From positions 1 through 7,898 of the forward strand of contig JAQTRI010000150.1 in assembly GCA_028711905.1 (NCBI GenBank): DNA of 7,898 nucleotides, in the 5' to 3' direction. The translations under genes were made by a program, and so were the position numbers. The notes below the pieces were generated by a model that was given only the letters and a program-made list of their open reading frames with translations, was not told the DNA's origin and did no database searches. Position 1 is the stretch's first letter, and the number at the start of each line of letters is the position of its first letter. This stretch comes from Candidatus Wallbacteria bacterium. Its GTDB lineage: Bacteria; Muiribacteriota; JAQTZZ01. Below, one piece after another: positions 1 through 5,903 of the stretch.

Positions 1-1111
1 AAAAAGCCTGTCTTTTGTATGGCTTGGTCTGGTCGTGCCTGATGCTGTCCTTGAAGGCTGATTCTGCCTCATTGTATTTCTTCCACTCCCTGTAACATTT
101 GCCTATGTGCCAGTAACAGCCGTTCTGCGAGGCATATGCGGAATCCATTTTGATGACCTGCCGGAAAAGCTCGACTGCTTCACCGTAATTCTGGGCGTAA
201 TATGCATCTTTTGCCTGGGAAAACACTTTTTCCACAGTTTCTCTGCCGCTGGAGCCAATGCAATATTTTTTGTTCAGGACTGTATACAGGTCAAAGGCCG
301 GGTCAATAAATGCCTTTTGCTTGCCGAACTCGTCCTTGTCGCCTGAATTTATCAGTTCGTTGATGGCCTGAGCATGCATGGTTACCACCAGTAATCCGAA
401 GCGCTCGATCAATTCCTGGATCGGGTTGTTCCATTCAGAAAAACTCACTTGCGCGTTCTGTGATTGCGCAATGATCTTTCGGATGCGGGAGAGGTAATCG
501 CTTCTCTGTGCGCGAATGTTTGATTGCAGCAGCAGTTCTTCGATTTTGCCTGCAAGGATACCGAGGCCGTTCTTTTCGTTGCTGGTGGCGCGTGTGAAAC
601 CATCCTCGAACTGATCGAATAAAGGGTAACGGGTGTAGGGGCTGATCCATGTATCAGCCCGTGATTGGACGGGGACAGGCCGTATCTGAGGCAGAGGGAT
701 TTGGGAACGGCCAGTCCCCGATTCCATGGTTTTTATGTTTTCGACAATCTCTGCAGCAATCACCGCTGACTGGCGTTCGTTTTCGTCAAGCGAGGCTGCA
801 TATACCTGCTCGGCAGCATCCTTGGCGGATTCATCGGACAGGGTTTTGGACAGATGCAATGTCCAGAGGGATGTGTTGATCAGTGCCTTCAATGAGGAAA
901 AATTTTGAATGATGAATTTTGAATTTTGAATTGGGGAAAAATCCGCTGCGGTGGACGGGGACAGGTTGCGGCTGGGGGCGGAGGATTTGGGAACAACCAG
1001 TCCCCGGGCGTCAGACATATAACCATGGGGGGGAACATTATCTGATTTTGCTGAAACCGCTGAAAATGAAATCATCGCAATAATCAAACCAAACCATAAG
1101 CCTGTTTTCAT
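1..1111 (-). CDS. Exported TPR-containing protein of unknown function, 3' end beyond window
   Basis: The frame is open from an ATG at 1111 to the left edge, giving 370 residues with no stop, so the C-terminus is missing. Residues 1-21 form a Sec signal peptide: a Lys near the start, a hydrophobic core, and a likely cut after AVSA. Residues 22-150 are a low-complexity Ser/Pro/Gln-rich stretch. Two pieces of it (about 36-53 and 131-149) are encoded by REP-like DNA hairpins, and about 59-71 by an AT-rich repeat. Residues 151-290 look helical and match nothing I recognise. From about 295 to the edge lie two TPR-like helical hairpins (AYYAQNYGEAVELFRQVIKM and CYWHIGKCYREWKKYNEAE). The start is fixed by the signal peptide, a GGGGGAG site four bases upstream and a good promoter. 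It is separated from the upstream radical SAM gene by 100 bp and probably transcribed on its own. A periplasmic or surface scaffold role is inference. Confidence 0.85.
   Translation of the reverse strand, partial: MKTGLWFGLIIAMISFSAVSAKSDNVPPHGYMSDARGLVVPKSSAPSRNLSPSTAADFSPIQNSKFIIQNFSSLKALINTSLWTLHLSKTLSDESAKDAAEQVYAASLDENERQSAVIAAEIVENIKTMESGTGRSQIPLPQIRPVPVQSRADTWISPYTRYPLFDQFEDGFTRATSNEKNGLGILAGKIEELLLQSNIRAQRSDYLSRIRKIIAQSQNAQVSFSEWNNPIQELIERFGLLVVTMHAQAINELINSGDKDEFGKQKAFIDPAFDLYTVLNKKYCIGSSGRETVEKVFSQAKDAYYAQNYGEAVELFRQVIKMDSAYASQNGCYWHIGKCYREWKKYNEAESAFKDSIRHDQTKPYKRQAF
666..720 (-). repeat. REP-like palindromic unit, copy B, inside the same coding sequence
   Basis: GGGGACAGGCCG (671-682) pairs with CGGCCAGTCCCC (708-719) across a 25-base loop, with the same single mismatch as copy A. 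Two stem base pairs differ from copy A on both arms (TTG/CAA there, CCG/CGG here), so pairing is preserved. The loop end GATTTGGGAA is identical in the two copies. It has the same orientation as copy A but is read one frame shifted, so the two encode unrelated peptides. Confidence 0.7.
900..935 (-). repeat. AT-rich tandem GAATTTTGAA-type filler next to REP-like unit A
   Basis: The plus strand has three runs of AATTTTGAAT or GAATTTTGAA separated by short offsets, with a GATG interruption. In the gene's orientation this reads as repeated TTCAAAATTCA and encodes an NSKF/IIQN-like peptide. It ends about 16-20 bp from REP-like unit A, so the two may have arrived together. Similar TTCAAAATTC-type runs are known to me as dispersed intergenic repeats in diverse bacteria. 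That link is from memory, not a search. Confidence 0.5.
952..1006 (-). repeat. REP-like palindromic unit, copy A, inside a coding sequence
   Basis: On the plus strand, GGGGACAGGTTG (957-968) pairs with CAACCAGTCCCC (994-1005) across a 25-base loop, with a single A-A mismatch. Shared flanks (TGGAC on the left, one G on the right) extend the unit to 55 bp. It aligns without gaps to copy B at 666-720, with 43 of 55 positions identical by hand count. Short GC-rich imperfect palindromes starting with a G run are typical of REP/RAYT-type elements. No transposase is in the window, so the family assignment is inference. Confidence 0.7.
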
Positions 1112-1115
1112 AACA

Positions 1116-1122
1116 CTCCCCC
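1116..1122 (-). promoter_or_regulatory. Ribosome binding site of the exported TPR gene
   Basis: GGGGGAG read on the minus strand lies four bases before the ATG at 1111. It is the only strong Shine-Dalgarno match near that start and supports it over later in-frame ATGs. Confidence 0.7.
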
Positions 1123-1131
1123 TTTTTCGTT

Positions 1132-1170
1132 TACAGACATATTATAACCGGTTTTTTAGAATTGTCTGTA
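1132..1170. repeat. 8-bp inverted repeat bracketing the promoter, possible operator
   Basis: TACAGACA at 1132-1139 is matched by its exact reverse complement TGTCTGTA at 1163-1170. The half-sites are 31 bp apart centre to centre, about three helical turns. One covers the -35 hexamer and the other the expected transcription start. That is a plausible layout for a regulator binding both sites. The regulator is unknown, and chance is possible for an 8-bp match. Confidence 0.35.
1141..1168 (-). promoter_or_regulatory. Sigma70-like promoter for the exported TPR gene
   Basis: On the minus strand a perfect -10 hexamer TATAAT (1146-1141) lies 16 bases after a -35 CAGACA (1168-1163, four of six matches to TTGACA). 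The expected transcription start is near 1134, leaving a leader of about 20 bases that includes the GGGGGAG ribosome site. Position, spacing and leader length all fit. Found by eye, not tested. Confidence 0.55.
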
Positions 1171-1211
1171 GTAATTTTTATGACAAAGTGGCATAATGCC
1201 AATAATATGGA

Positions 1212-2999
1212 TCAGCAGCCATCTCCGCAGCCCACGCCGCAATTGCGGCACTGCTCAGCGCATGACGGGGTTTCCTCGAATCTGTAAGCATCTTCGCGTT
1301 CCTGCCAGAGATAGTCTTTAGTTACTCCAGTGTCGACTGTGTCCCATGGCAGTATTTCGTCCTTTCCTCGCGGACGCAGAAACCACTCCTGGTCGATTCC
1401 GCAGTCGGAGAAGGCCTGATCCCAGGCACTGGGATTGAATTGTGAACTCCACGAATCCATGCAGGCCCCGAGCTCTGCTGCCCGCACAATCACTTCTGAC
1501 AGTCTGCGGTCCCCTCTGGCCAGAACAGCTTCCAGTCTGGAGGCGGCGAAATCGTGATAACTGAAGCGGATGTCCCGGCTTAAGCGCGAGCGCAGAAGCT
1601 GGATCTTGGCCTGCAGGGAATCGATGTTTTCAAACGGTTCCCACTGAAATGGAGTGTGCGGCTTGGGCACGAAATGGGCTACAGAGATCGAGAGGTTGAA
1701 ACGCCGGCCGTGCTTTCTCCGCCCGATGGCGAGGGCTTCACGGCAGAAAGCGGCTATGGCTGTCACATCCTCATCTGACTCAGGGACAAAGCCGATCATG
1801 AAATAAAGCTTCAGGTTCTGCCAGCCCTGGTCAGAAGCCAGAGCCACAGTTTTGAAAAGTTCCTCGTCAGTGACTTTTTTGTTGATAAATCGCCGGATGG
1901 TTTCGCTGCCGGCTTCAGGCACAAGGGTAATCCCGGTTTTTTTCAGACCCCCCATCTTTTTCAGTAAAGGCAGGCTGGATTCACTGACGCGCAGGGAGGG
2001 CAGGCTGAGGGTGATTCTCTGTTCTCTGGAAATCGGGCTCAGGCCGTCGATCAGTTCGGCGATACCGCTGTGGCACAGGCTGGAGAGCGAGGACAATGAA
2101 AGTTCTTCCCATCCTGTGGAGGCCAGCATATCCTCTGCAGTTGAAAGCAGTTTAGAGATGCTCCGTTCCCTGCGCGGCCGATAAATGTATCCGGCTAAAC
2201 AGAAACGGCATCCGAAATCACAACCGCGCTGGATTTCCAGAATAGCCCGGTCATGGACGATCGAGGTATAAGGCACGATGTCGTGCAGATTGACAAAGGC
2301 CGAGTCCAGGTCTTTAACCAGGGTTCGCCTGACCGGATCAGACGGTGAGACTGACTGGATGACAGGCCCGTTGAACTTATAGTCATAGAGAGCCGGATCA
2401 TACACTCCACTCAGGGAACGGCAGGCTTTGACTGCAGCTTTATTATCCGGCCGGTGCTCCTGTACGGTTTTGATGATCTGGGGTAAAACATCTTCTGATT
2501 CGCCGATGTGAAACATGTCGAAAATGCCGGAGAGCGGTTCGGGGTTGACAATGGACGGCCCGCCGGCGAGAATGAGCGGTCCTTCTGATGTGCGCTTGCG
2601 CGCAAGCGGCTCGATTCCTGACAGTTTCAGGATGTGCACAATATTGCTGCATGTCAGTTCGTGCTGGACTGTGAAACCCAGAATGTCGAATTCAGCCAGA
2701 TCCCGCCGTGACGATAAGCCCCAGAGGGGAATGCCATCCTGCCTGAGAATGCAGGCCAGATCCGTATCCGGCAAAAAAGCGCGGTCTACGAACACGCCAT
2801 CGATTCCATCCAGCAGGCCATATAGTATGCGCAGGCTGAGATTGGAGCAACCCACCTCATAAAGGTCAGGATAGATCAGGCAGATCCTGAGAGAACTTTG
2901 CTCAAAACTCTTTTTTGAGACATTCAGTTCAGTGCCGAGGTAGCGGCCGGGTTGCATGATCCGTCGCATGAGCGATTTGAAGTCAGTTTCCTTCAGCAT
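1212..2999 (-). CDS. B12-binding-type radical SAM protein, TIGR03960-like, 595 aa
   Basis: Probable cytoplasmic iron-sulfur enzyme that cleaves S-adenosylmethionine to start radical chemistry; the substrate of this family is not known to me. Residues about 36-180 form the B12-binding-like N-domain, with family landmarks YPDLYEVG, LGFTVQHEL and GGPSIVNPEPL. The radical SAM core (about 245-480) carries CDFGCRFC, with cluster cysteines 260, 264 and 267. Further landmarks are PEAGSETIRRFINK, LKLYFMIGF, KPHTPFQWEP and ARGDRRL. The tail has Cys580, 584, 587, 591 and 595, the last being the final residue. The DUF2344 (TIGR03936) domain often fused to this family is absent and not encoded elsewhere in the window. 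The frame stays open upstream to 3356, but the ATG at 2999 is preferred: AAAAGG lies six bases upstream, and the start falls just before the family domain. It overlaps the TPR lipoprotein gene by 17 bp, so it is probably last in the operon. Confidence 0.93.
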   Translation of the reverse strand: MLKETDFKSLMRRIMQPGRYLGTELNVSKKSFEQSSLRICLIYPDLYEVGCSNLSLRILYGLLDGIDGVFVDRAFLPDTDLACILRQDGIPLWGLSSRRDLAEFDILGFTVQHELTCSNIVHILKLSGIEPLARKRTSEGPLILAGGPSIVNPEPLSGIFDMFHIGESEDVLPQIIKTVQEHRPDNKAAVKACRSLSGVYDPALYDYKFNGPVIQSVSPSDPVRRTLVKDLDSAFVNLHDIVPYTSIVHDRAILEIQRGCDFGCRFCLAGYIYRPRRERSISKLLSTAEDMLASTGWEELSLSSLSSLCHSGIAELIDGLSPISREQRITLSLPSLRVSESSLPLLKKMGGLKKTGITLVPEAGSETIRRFINKKVTDEELFKTVALASDQGWQNLKLYFMIGFVPESDEDVTAIAAFCREALAIGRRKHGRRFNLSISVAHFVPKPHTPFQWEPFENIDSLQAKIQLLRSRLSRDIRFSYHDFAASRLEAVLARGDRRLSEVIVRAAELGACMDSWSSQFNPSAWDQAFSDCGIDQEWFLRPRGKDEILPWDTVDTGVTKDYLWQEREDAYRFEETPSCAEQCRNCGVGCGDGC

Positions 3000-3873
3000 T
3001 TTCGACCTTTTCTTCGGTTTGCGCAATTTTATTCTGTACATACTGGTTGTTACGGTCAAGTGCCAGCGCATTTTTGTAATAGAACCTGGCTTTGTCCAGA
3101 TTGTGGTCAGCGAGGTACATATCCCCCAGATTGACATAGGCGTTGATCTGGCGCGGATTTTTCTCAATGGCTTTGAGGTAGAGTTCTTCGGCCTTTGTGT
3201 GGATCGACTGATACTGGTAGATACACCCGAGGCGGTAGTAAGCTTCCCCGGACTCCGGATTAAACTTGATGGCCATTTTGATCTTATCGATGGCGCGCTG
3301 GATATCTCCCCGTTCGTAACTGACCCAGCCGGCTTTGAGAAGCACGACCGAATCATCAGGTACCAGCCTCAGATATTTTTCATAGAAGCTCAGGGCGACT
3401 TCCTTGTTTCCCTGGCCATAGTAAATTTCGGCCATGGCAAAAATTCCATCGATATGATTGGGATCAAGCTGAACTGCTCGTTCGATCTCTTTCTGACCAC
3501 GCTCGGTGTTTTTCATGCGCATGAAGCAGACACCCATGTTGTAGTGGGCTTCGGCAAAAGAATCGTTGATCTTGATGGCTTTGAGAAAATAAGCTGCCGC
3601 TTCTTCGATGTTTCCTTTGTGCACCGAGATCAGGCCGAGGGAATTGTATGAAGCAAAGTAATTGGGGTCCAATTCCAGAGAGCGCCTCAGGAGGGGAAGG
3701 GCTTCATCGAATTTACCGTTACGGGCTAAAGTTGAGCCAAGGTTGTAATGGGCTTCAGCGCTGTTTCTGTATTCAGGAAGCAGAGTCAGCCGGTTGTTTT
3801 TTTTCTTCTGGCAGCCGGTTATGGTCGTGAAAGCAACGATAATGAGAACGATGATGGCAAATCTGCTGTTCAT
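2983..3873 (-). CDS. Lipoprotein of seven tandem TPR repeats, 296 aa
   Basis: Likely an envelope-anchored protein-protein interaction scaffold. Residues 1-20 are a lipoprotein signal ending in the lipobox ITGC, with Cys21 as the lipidated residue. A short charged linker follows. Residues 39-276 are exactly seven consecutive 34-residue TPR motifs with no spacer. Most show the usual Leu7-Gly8 or similar, Ala20, Ala27 and Pro32 pattern (for example AEAHYNLGSTLARNGKFDEA). A polar tail of 20 residues ends the protein. The start is the ATG at 3873: GGAGG lies seven bases before it and the signal peptide begins there. An in-frame ATG at 3912 would add 13 residues in front of the signal and is rejected. 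Its ATGA overlaps the stop of the preceding lipoprotein gene, pointing to coupled translation. The residue after Cys is Gln, so outer-membrane sorting is expected if the cell is diderm. The partner is unknown. Confidence 0.93.
   Translation of the reverse strand: MNSRFAIIVLIIVAFTTITGCQKKKNNRLTLLPEYRNSAEAHYNLGSTLARNGKFDEALPLLRRSLELDPNYFASYNSLGLISVHKGNIEEAAAYFLKAIKINDSFAEAHYNMGVCFMRMKNTERGQKEIERAVQLDPNHIDGIFAMAEIYYGQGNKEVALSFYEKYLRLVPDDSVVLLKAGWVSYERGDIQRAIDKIKMAIKFNPESGEAYYRLGCIYQYQSIHTKAEELYLKAIEKNPRQINAYVNLGDMYLADHNLDKARFYYKNALALDRNNQYVQNKIAQTEEKVENAEGN
3006..3011 (-). promoter_or_regulatory. Ribosome binding site deciding the radical SAM start
   Basis: AAAAGG read on the minus strand lies six bases before the ATG at 2999, inside the end of the upstream TPR gene. 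It supports this start over upstream in-frame ATGs, which would translate 119 residues of out-of-frame TPR coding sequence. Confidence 0.6.
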
Positions 3874-5903
3874 CGGGAATCCTCCAGAATTTCTTGCAGT
3901 TCGGACCAGCACTGGTCCAGTTCGTTGTCTGCAGTGTCGAACGCTTCTCTGTGTTCGAGAATTTTGAGAGCTTCAGAGCGCAAGTCAAGCTGAACATAGC
4001 AGTTTGCCGCATAGAAAGCAAGATAAGGATCGCCGGGAAAGAGTGTGCGGCACTCTGCGAACATCTCTCCGGCCTCTTTGAAACGATGGGATCTGTATGC
4101 GTCAAGAGCTGCGCTGACCGGATCCTGAATCTCTCCCTTGCGCAGAACAAGATAACCGTCTGATTCGGTAAGCAGATAGAGCTTGCGATCAGGTGTGATT
4201 GTGAAAGAAAGGCAGGGGAAAGCGTCCTTGGGAAACATAGGTTTCAAGAAAGTTCCGGCGGCAGTGTCAAAAGCCAGAAGGCTGCCACCGGACTGTAACC
4301 ACATGATATTATAGCGGTCAGTCAAAGCATATAACGGGTCATTGAGAATTGTGGCCAGCATGATTTTTTTGATAAAATCTCCGGAATGGTTGAAGATGAA
4401 AAGAGAAGTGTCGGAAACATCTAAAACATACAGATGTGACAGGCTGTCCACAGAGATGGTGCAAGCGCGCCGGAAGAGGGGGCTGATGCTGTTGTCGGTT
4501 TTTCCAAGGTTGCCGAGGCGATAGATCTGGTCTCCGTTTTTAGAGTATTTTAGAACAGTCTGAGACTCCTGCCGGAACAGATACACTGACTCGTCAGGAC
4601 CGAAGAGCAGTTGGTCGAAAACGGAAAAAGGCAGCTGGCGTGTGGTCCCTGGAACCGGGAACTGCTGATTGGTGTATTTCGCAGTGATTTTTTCGATGTT
4701 CCCCTGCACTCTGTTGACGAAATAAAGACTGCCCGATGCATCGAACACAATGTTGGAATCACGGGAAAAAGCGTTCAGATTGTAAAGAATGTTCTGTACG
4801 ATATTGTCCGTGGCCTCGTCAGCCACTGCGAGCATCTGTGTGGCCGCGTCAGCCATATAATACTGCATGGCCGAATCGCGGAAAAAATAAAAATCAAAAT
4901 AGTGAAACAGCAATTCATACTTCTTGATCCTCTGTCCGAAATTGTTGAACAGGTAAAACCCGTCAGAATCATGCACCAGAAAATGCTGGTCATAGGTAGG
5001 AATAAAATCCTTGAGGCTTGAAGCGCATTCGATCGGGACTTTTTCGATCCTGCCGTCTGAAAGCAGATGAAAGATCTCGTTCTGGGCTGAGTAATACAGG
5101 GCTTGCGTCTTGGCCCGCCTGAACCTGTCGATTTTGCGGTTGCGTACCAGATAGCGCCGCACCAGTTTGAGCTTGTTGTTATACTGTAATATAGCGTCAC
5201 CACTCTGCAGAAAAATGTCGCCGACCGGGTAAACTAAGTAATTCTGGAAAGAAACCTCCAGGTTGTTGAGCATTTCGCCTTTTGGTGAAAACAAAACGAT
5301 TTTTTCAGGATAAAAAAGCAGGATGTTCCCGTTTTCCAGTGCTTCGATTCCCGCAAGGTTGTATGTGGGCATTTCGATTGTCAGCGTGATCTTTCCCGCA
5401 GCGCTGAACTGGGTGATGAGCGGATGGTCGAAATTGTACTGGAAAATCGTACTGCCGCAAACGATCAGGCGGTGGCCATTGTGCAATTTGTCCTCGTGAA
5501 TCTGACCAAGAAAATTTCTGACGCGAGTCATATCGAAATCGAGGCTGACGATCTTTCCTTTAGCACTGTCGTTGAAGAGAATAGTATCCTCTCCCGCCGT
5601 AAAATTCTGGATGGTCATGTCAGGGTCGGTAAAGGTTCTGACAATGGATGATTCCAGGTTGCAGGACTTGATATGATTGAACTGCCTGGAATAAAAGAAG
5701 ACCGTTGACTGGGAAACGAAAAACGGGTGTGGATCGACTTCCCCTGATTTAAACGGAAGTTTGATGTTTTCGAGCCTGGAAACGCATAGCGCACTTCGCT
5801 CCGCCTGAAAGATCTTTTCCGAGTAAATAGATGGATCCCGCTGCATAGGGGACTTGCCGCAGCCCGTCAAAAGTAAAAGCAGAAACAGATAATGGTATTT
5901 CAT
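3870..5903 (-). CDS. Large lipoprotein with propeller-like body and C-terminal TPR-like tail, 677 aa
   Basis: Not assignable to a named family by eye. Residues 1-14 are a short lipoprotein signal with lipobox LTGC, lipidated at Cys15, so it should sit on the outer face of a membrane. Residues about 45-590 contain many short beta-strand patterns spaced like propeller blades, such as GSLYFVNRVQGNIEKI, DESVYLFRQESQTVLKY, SHLYVLDVSDTSLFIF and RKLYLLTESDGYLVL. These resemble degenerate NHL/YVTN-type blades, with room for one or two propellers. Residues 594-661 look like two 34-residue TPR-type helical pairs (DAYRSHRFKEAGEMF, then YAANCYVQLDLRSEALKIL). The start codon overlaps the NHL gene stop as ATGA. 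No strong Shine-Dalgarno is visible, so translation probably depends on coupling. Its content bridges its neighbours, a propeller protein before it and a TPR lipoprotein after it, so the three may form one envelope assembly. That is inference. Confidence 0.85.
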   Translation of the reverse strand: MKYHYLFLLLLLTGCGKSPMQRDPSIYSEKIFQAERSALCVSRLENIKLPFKSGEVDPHPFFVSQSTVFFYSRQFNHIKSCNLESSIVRTFTDPDMTIQNFTAGEDTILFNDSAKGKIVSLDFDMTRVRNFLGQIHEDKLHNGHRLIVCGSTIFQYNFDHPLITQFSAAGKITLTIEMPTYNLAGIEALENGNILLFYPEKIVLFSPKGEMLNNLEVSFQNYLVYPVGDIFLQSGDAILQYNNKLKLVRRYLVRNRKIDRFRRAKTQALYYSAQNEIFHLLSDGRIEKVPIECASSLKDFIPTYDQHFLVHDSDGFYLFNNFGQRIKKYELLFHYFDFYFFRDSAMQYYMADAATQMLAVADEATDNIVQNILYNLNAFSRDSNIVFDASGSLYFVNRVQGNIEKITAKYTNQQFPVPGTTRQLPFSVFDQLLFGPDESVYLFRQESQTVLKYSKNGDQIYRLGNLGKTDNSISPLFRRACTISVDSLSHLYVLDVSDTSLFIFNHSGDFIKKIMLATILNDPLYALTDRYNIMWLQSGGSLLAFDTAAGTFLKPMFPKDAFPCLSFTITPDRKLYLLTESDGYLVLRKGEIQDPVSAALDAYRSHRFKEAGEMFAECRTLFPGDPYLAFYAANCYVQLDLRSEALKILEHREAFDTADNELDQCWSELQEILEDSR
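3881..3885 (-). promoter_or_regulatory. Ribosome binding site of the TPR lipoprotein gene
   Basis: A consensus GGAGG on the minus strand lies seven bases before the ATG at 3873, within the last codons of the upstream gene. It settles the choice between the ATGs at 3873 and 3912. Confidence 0.8.

Larger units (their letters stand above)
1112..1211. other. Intergenic region between radical SAM gene and exported TPR gene
   Basis: It contains the promoter, the inverted repeat around it and the ribosome site. There is also an 11-bp palindrome GGCATAATGCC at 1190-1200, close after the radical SAM stop. The palindrome could be a small operator. It lacks a T run, so it is not called a terminator. 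Confidence 0.55.

Noticed and set aside
107..346. Plus-strand frame opposite the exported TPR gene
   Set aside because: The minus-strand frame is open across the whole stretch and encodes TPR-like helices. The plus-strand peptide shows no features.
900..1006. CRISPR-like array from repeated AT-rich and GC-rich units
   Set aside because: The repeats are short, irregular and of different kinds, with no regular repeat-spacer pattern and no cas genes.
1190..1200. GGCATAATGCC as an intrinsic terminator for the radical SAM gene
   Set aside because: The stem is only four pairs once a three-base loop is allowed, and no T run follows on the minus strand.
3000..3356. Upstream extension of the radical SAM frame by 119 residues
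   Set aside because: This stretch lies wholly within the TPR lipoprotein gene in another frame. Its peptide is compositionally odd, and a ribosome site plus the family domain support the ATG at 2999.
2956..3651. 231-codon plus-strand open frame
   Set aside because: It is antisense to the TPR lipoprotein gene, whose repeats are certain. The predicted peptide has no domain pattern and is explained by the regular repeat codons on the other strand.
3874..3912. Earlier ATG for the TPR lipoprotein
   Set aside because: It would put 13 polar residues before the lipoprotein signal and bypass the GGAGG site that sits seven bases before the ATG at 3873.
4611..5021. 136-codon plus-strand open frame
   Set aside because: It lies antisense inside the 677-aa lipoprotein gene and has no ribosome site or recognisable protein features.
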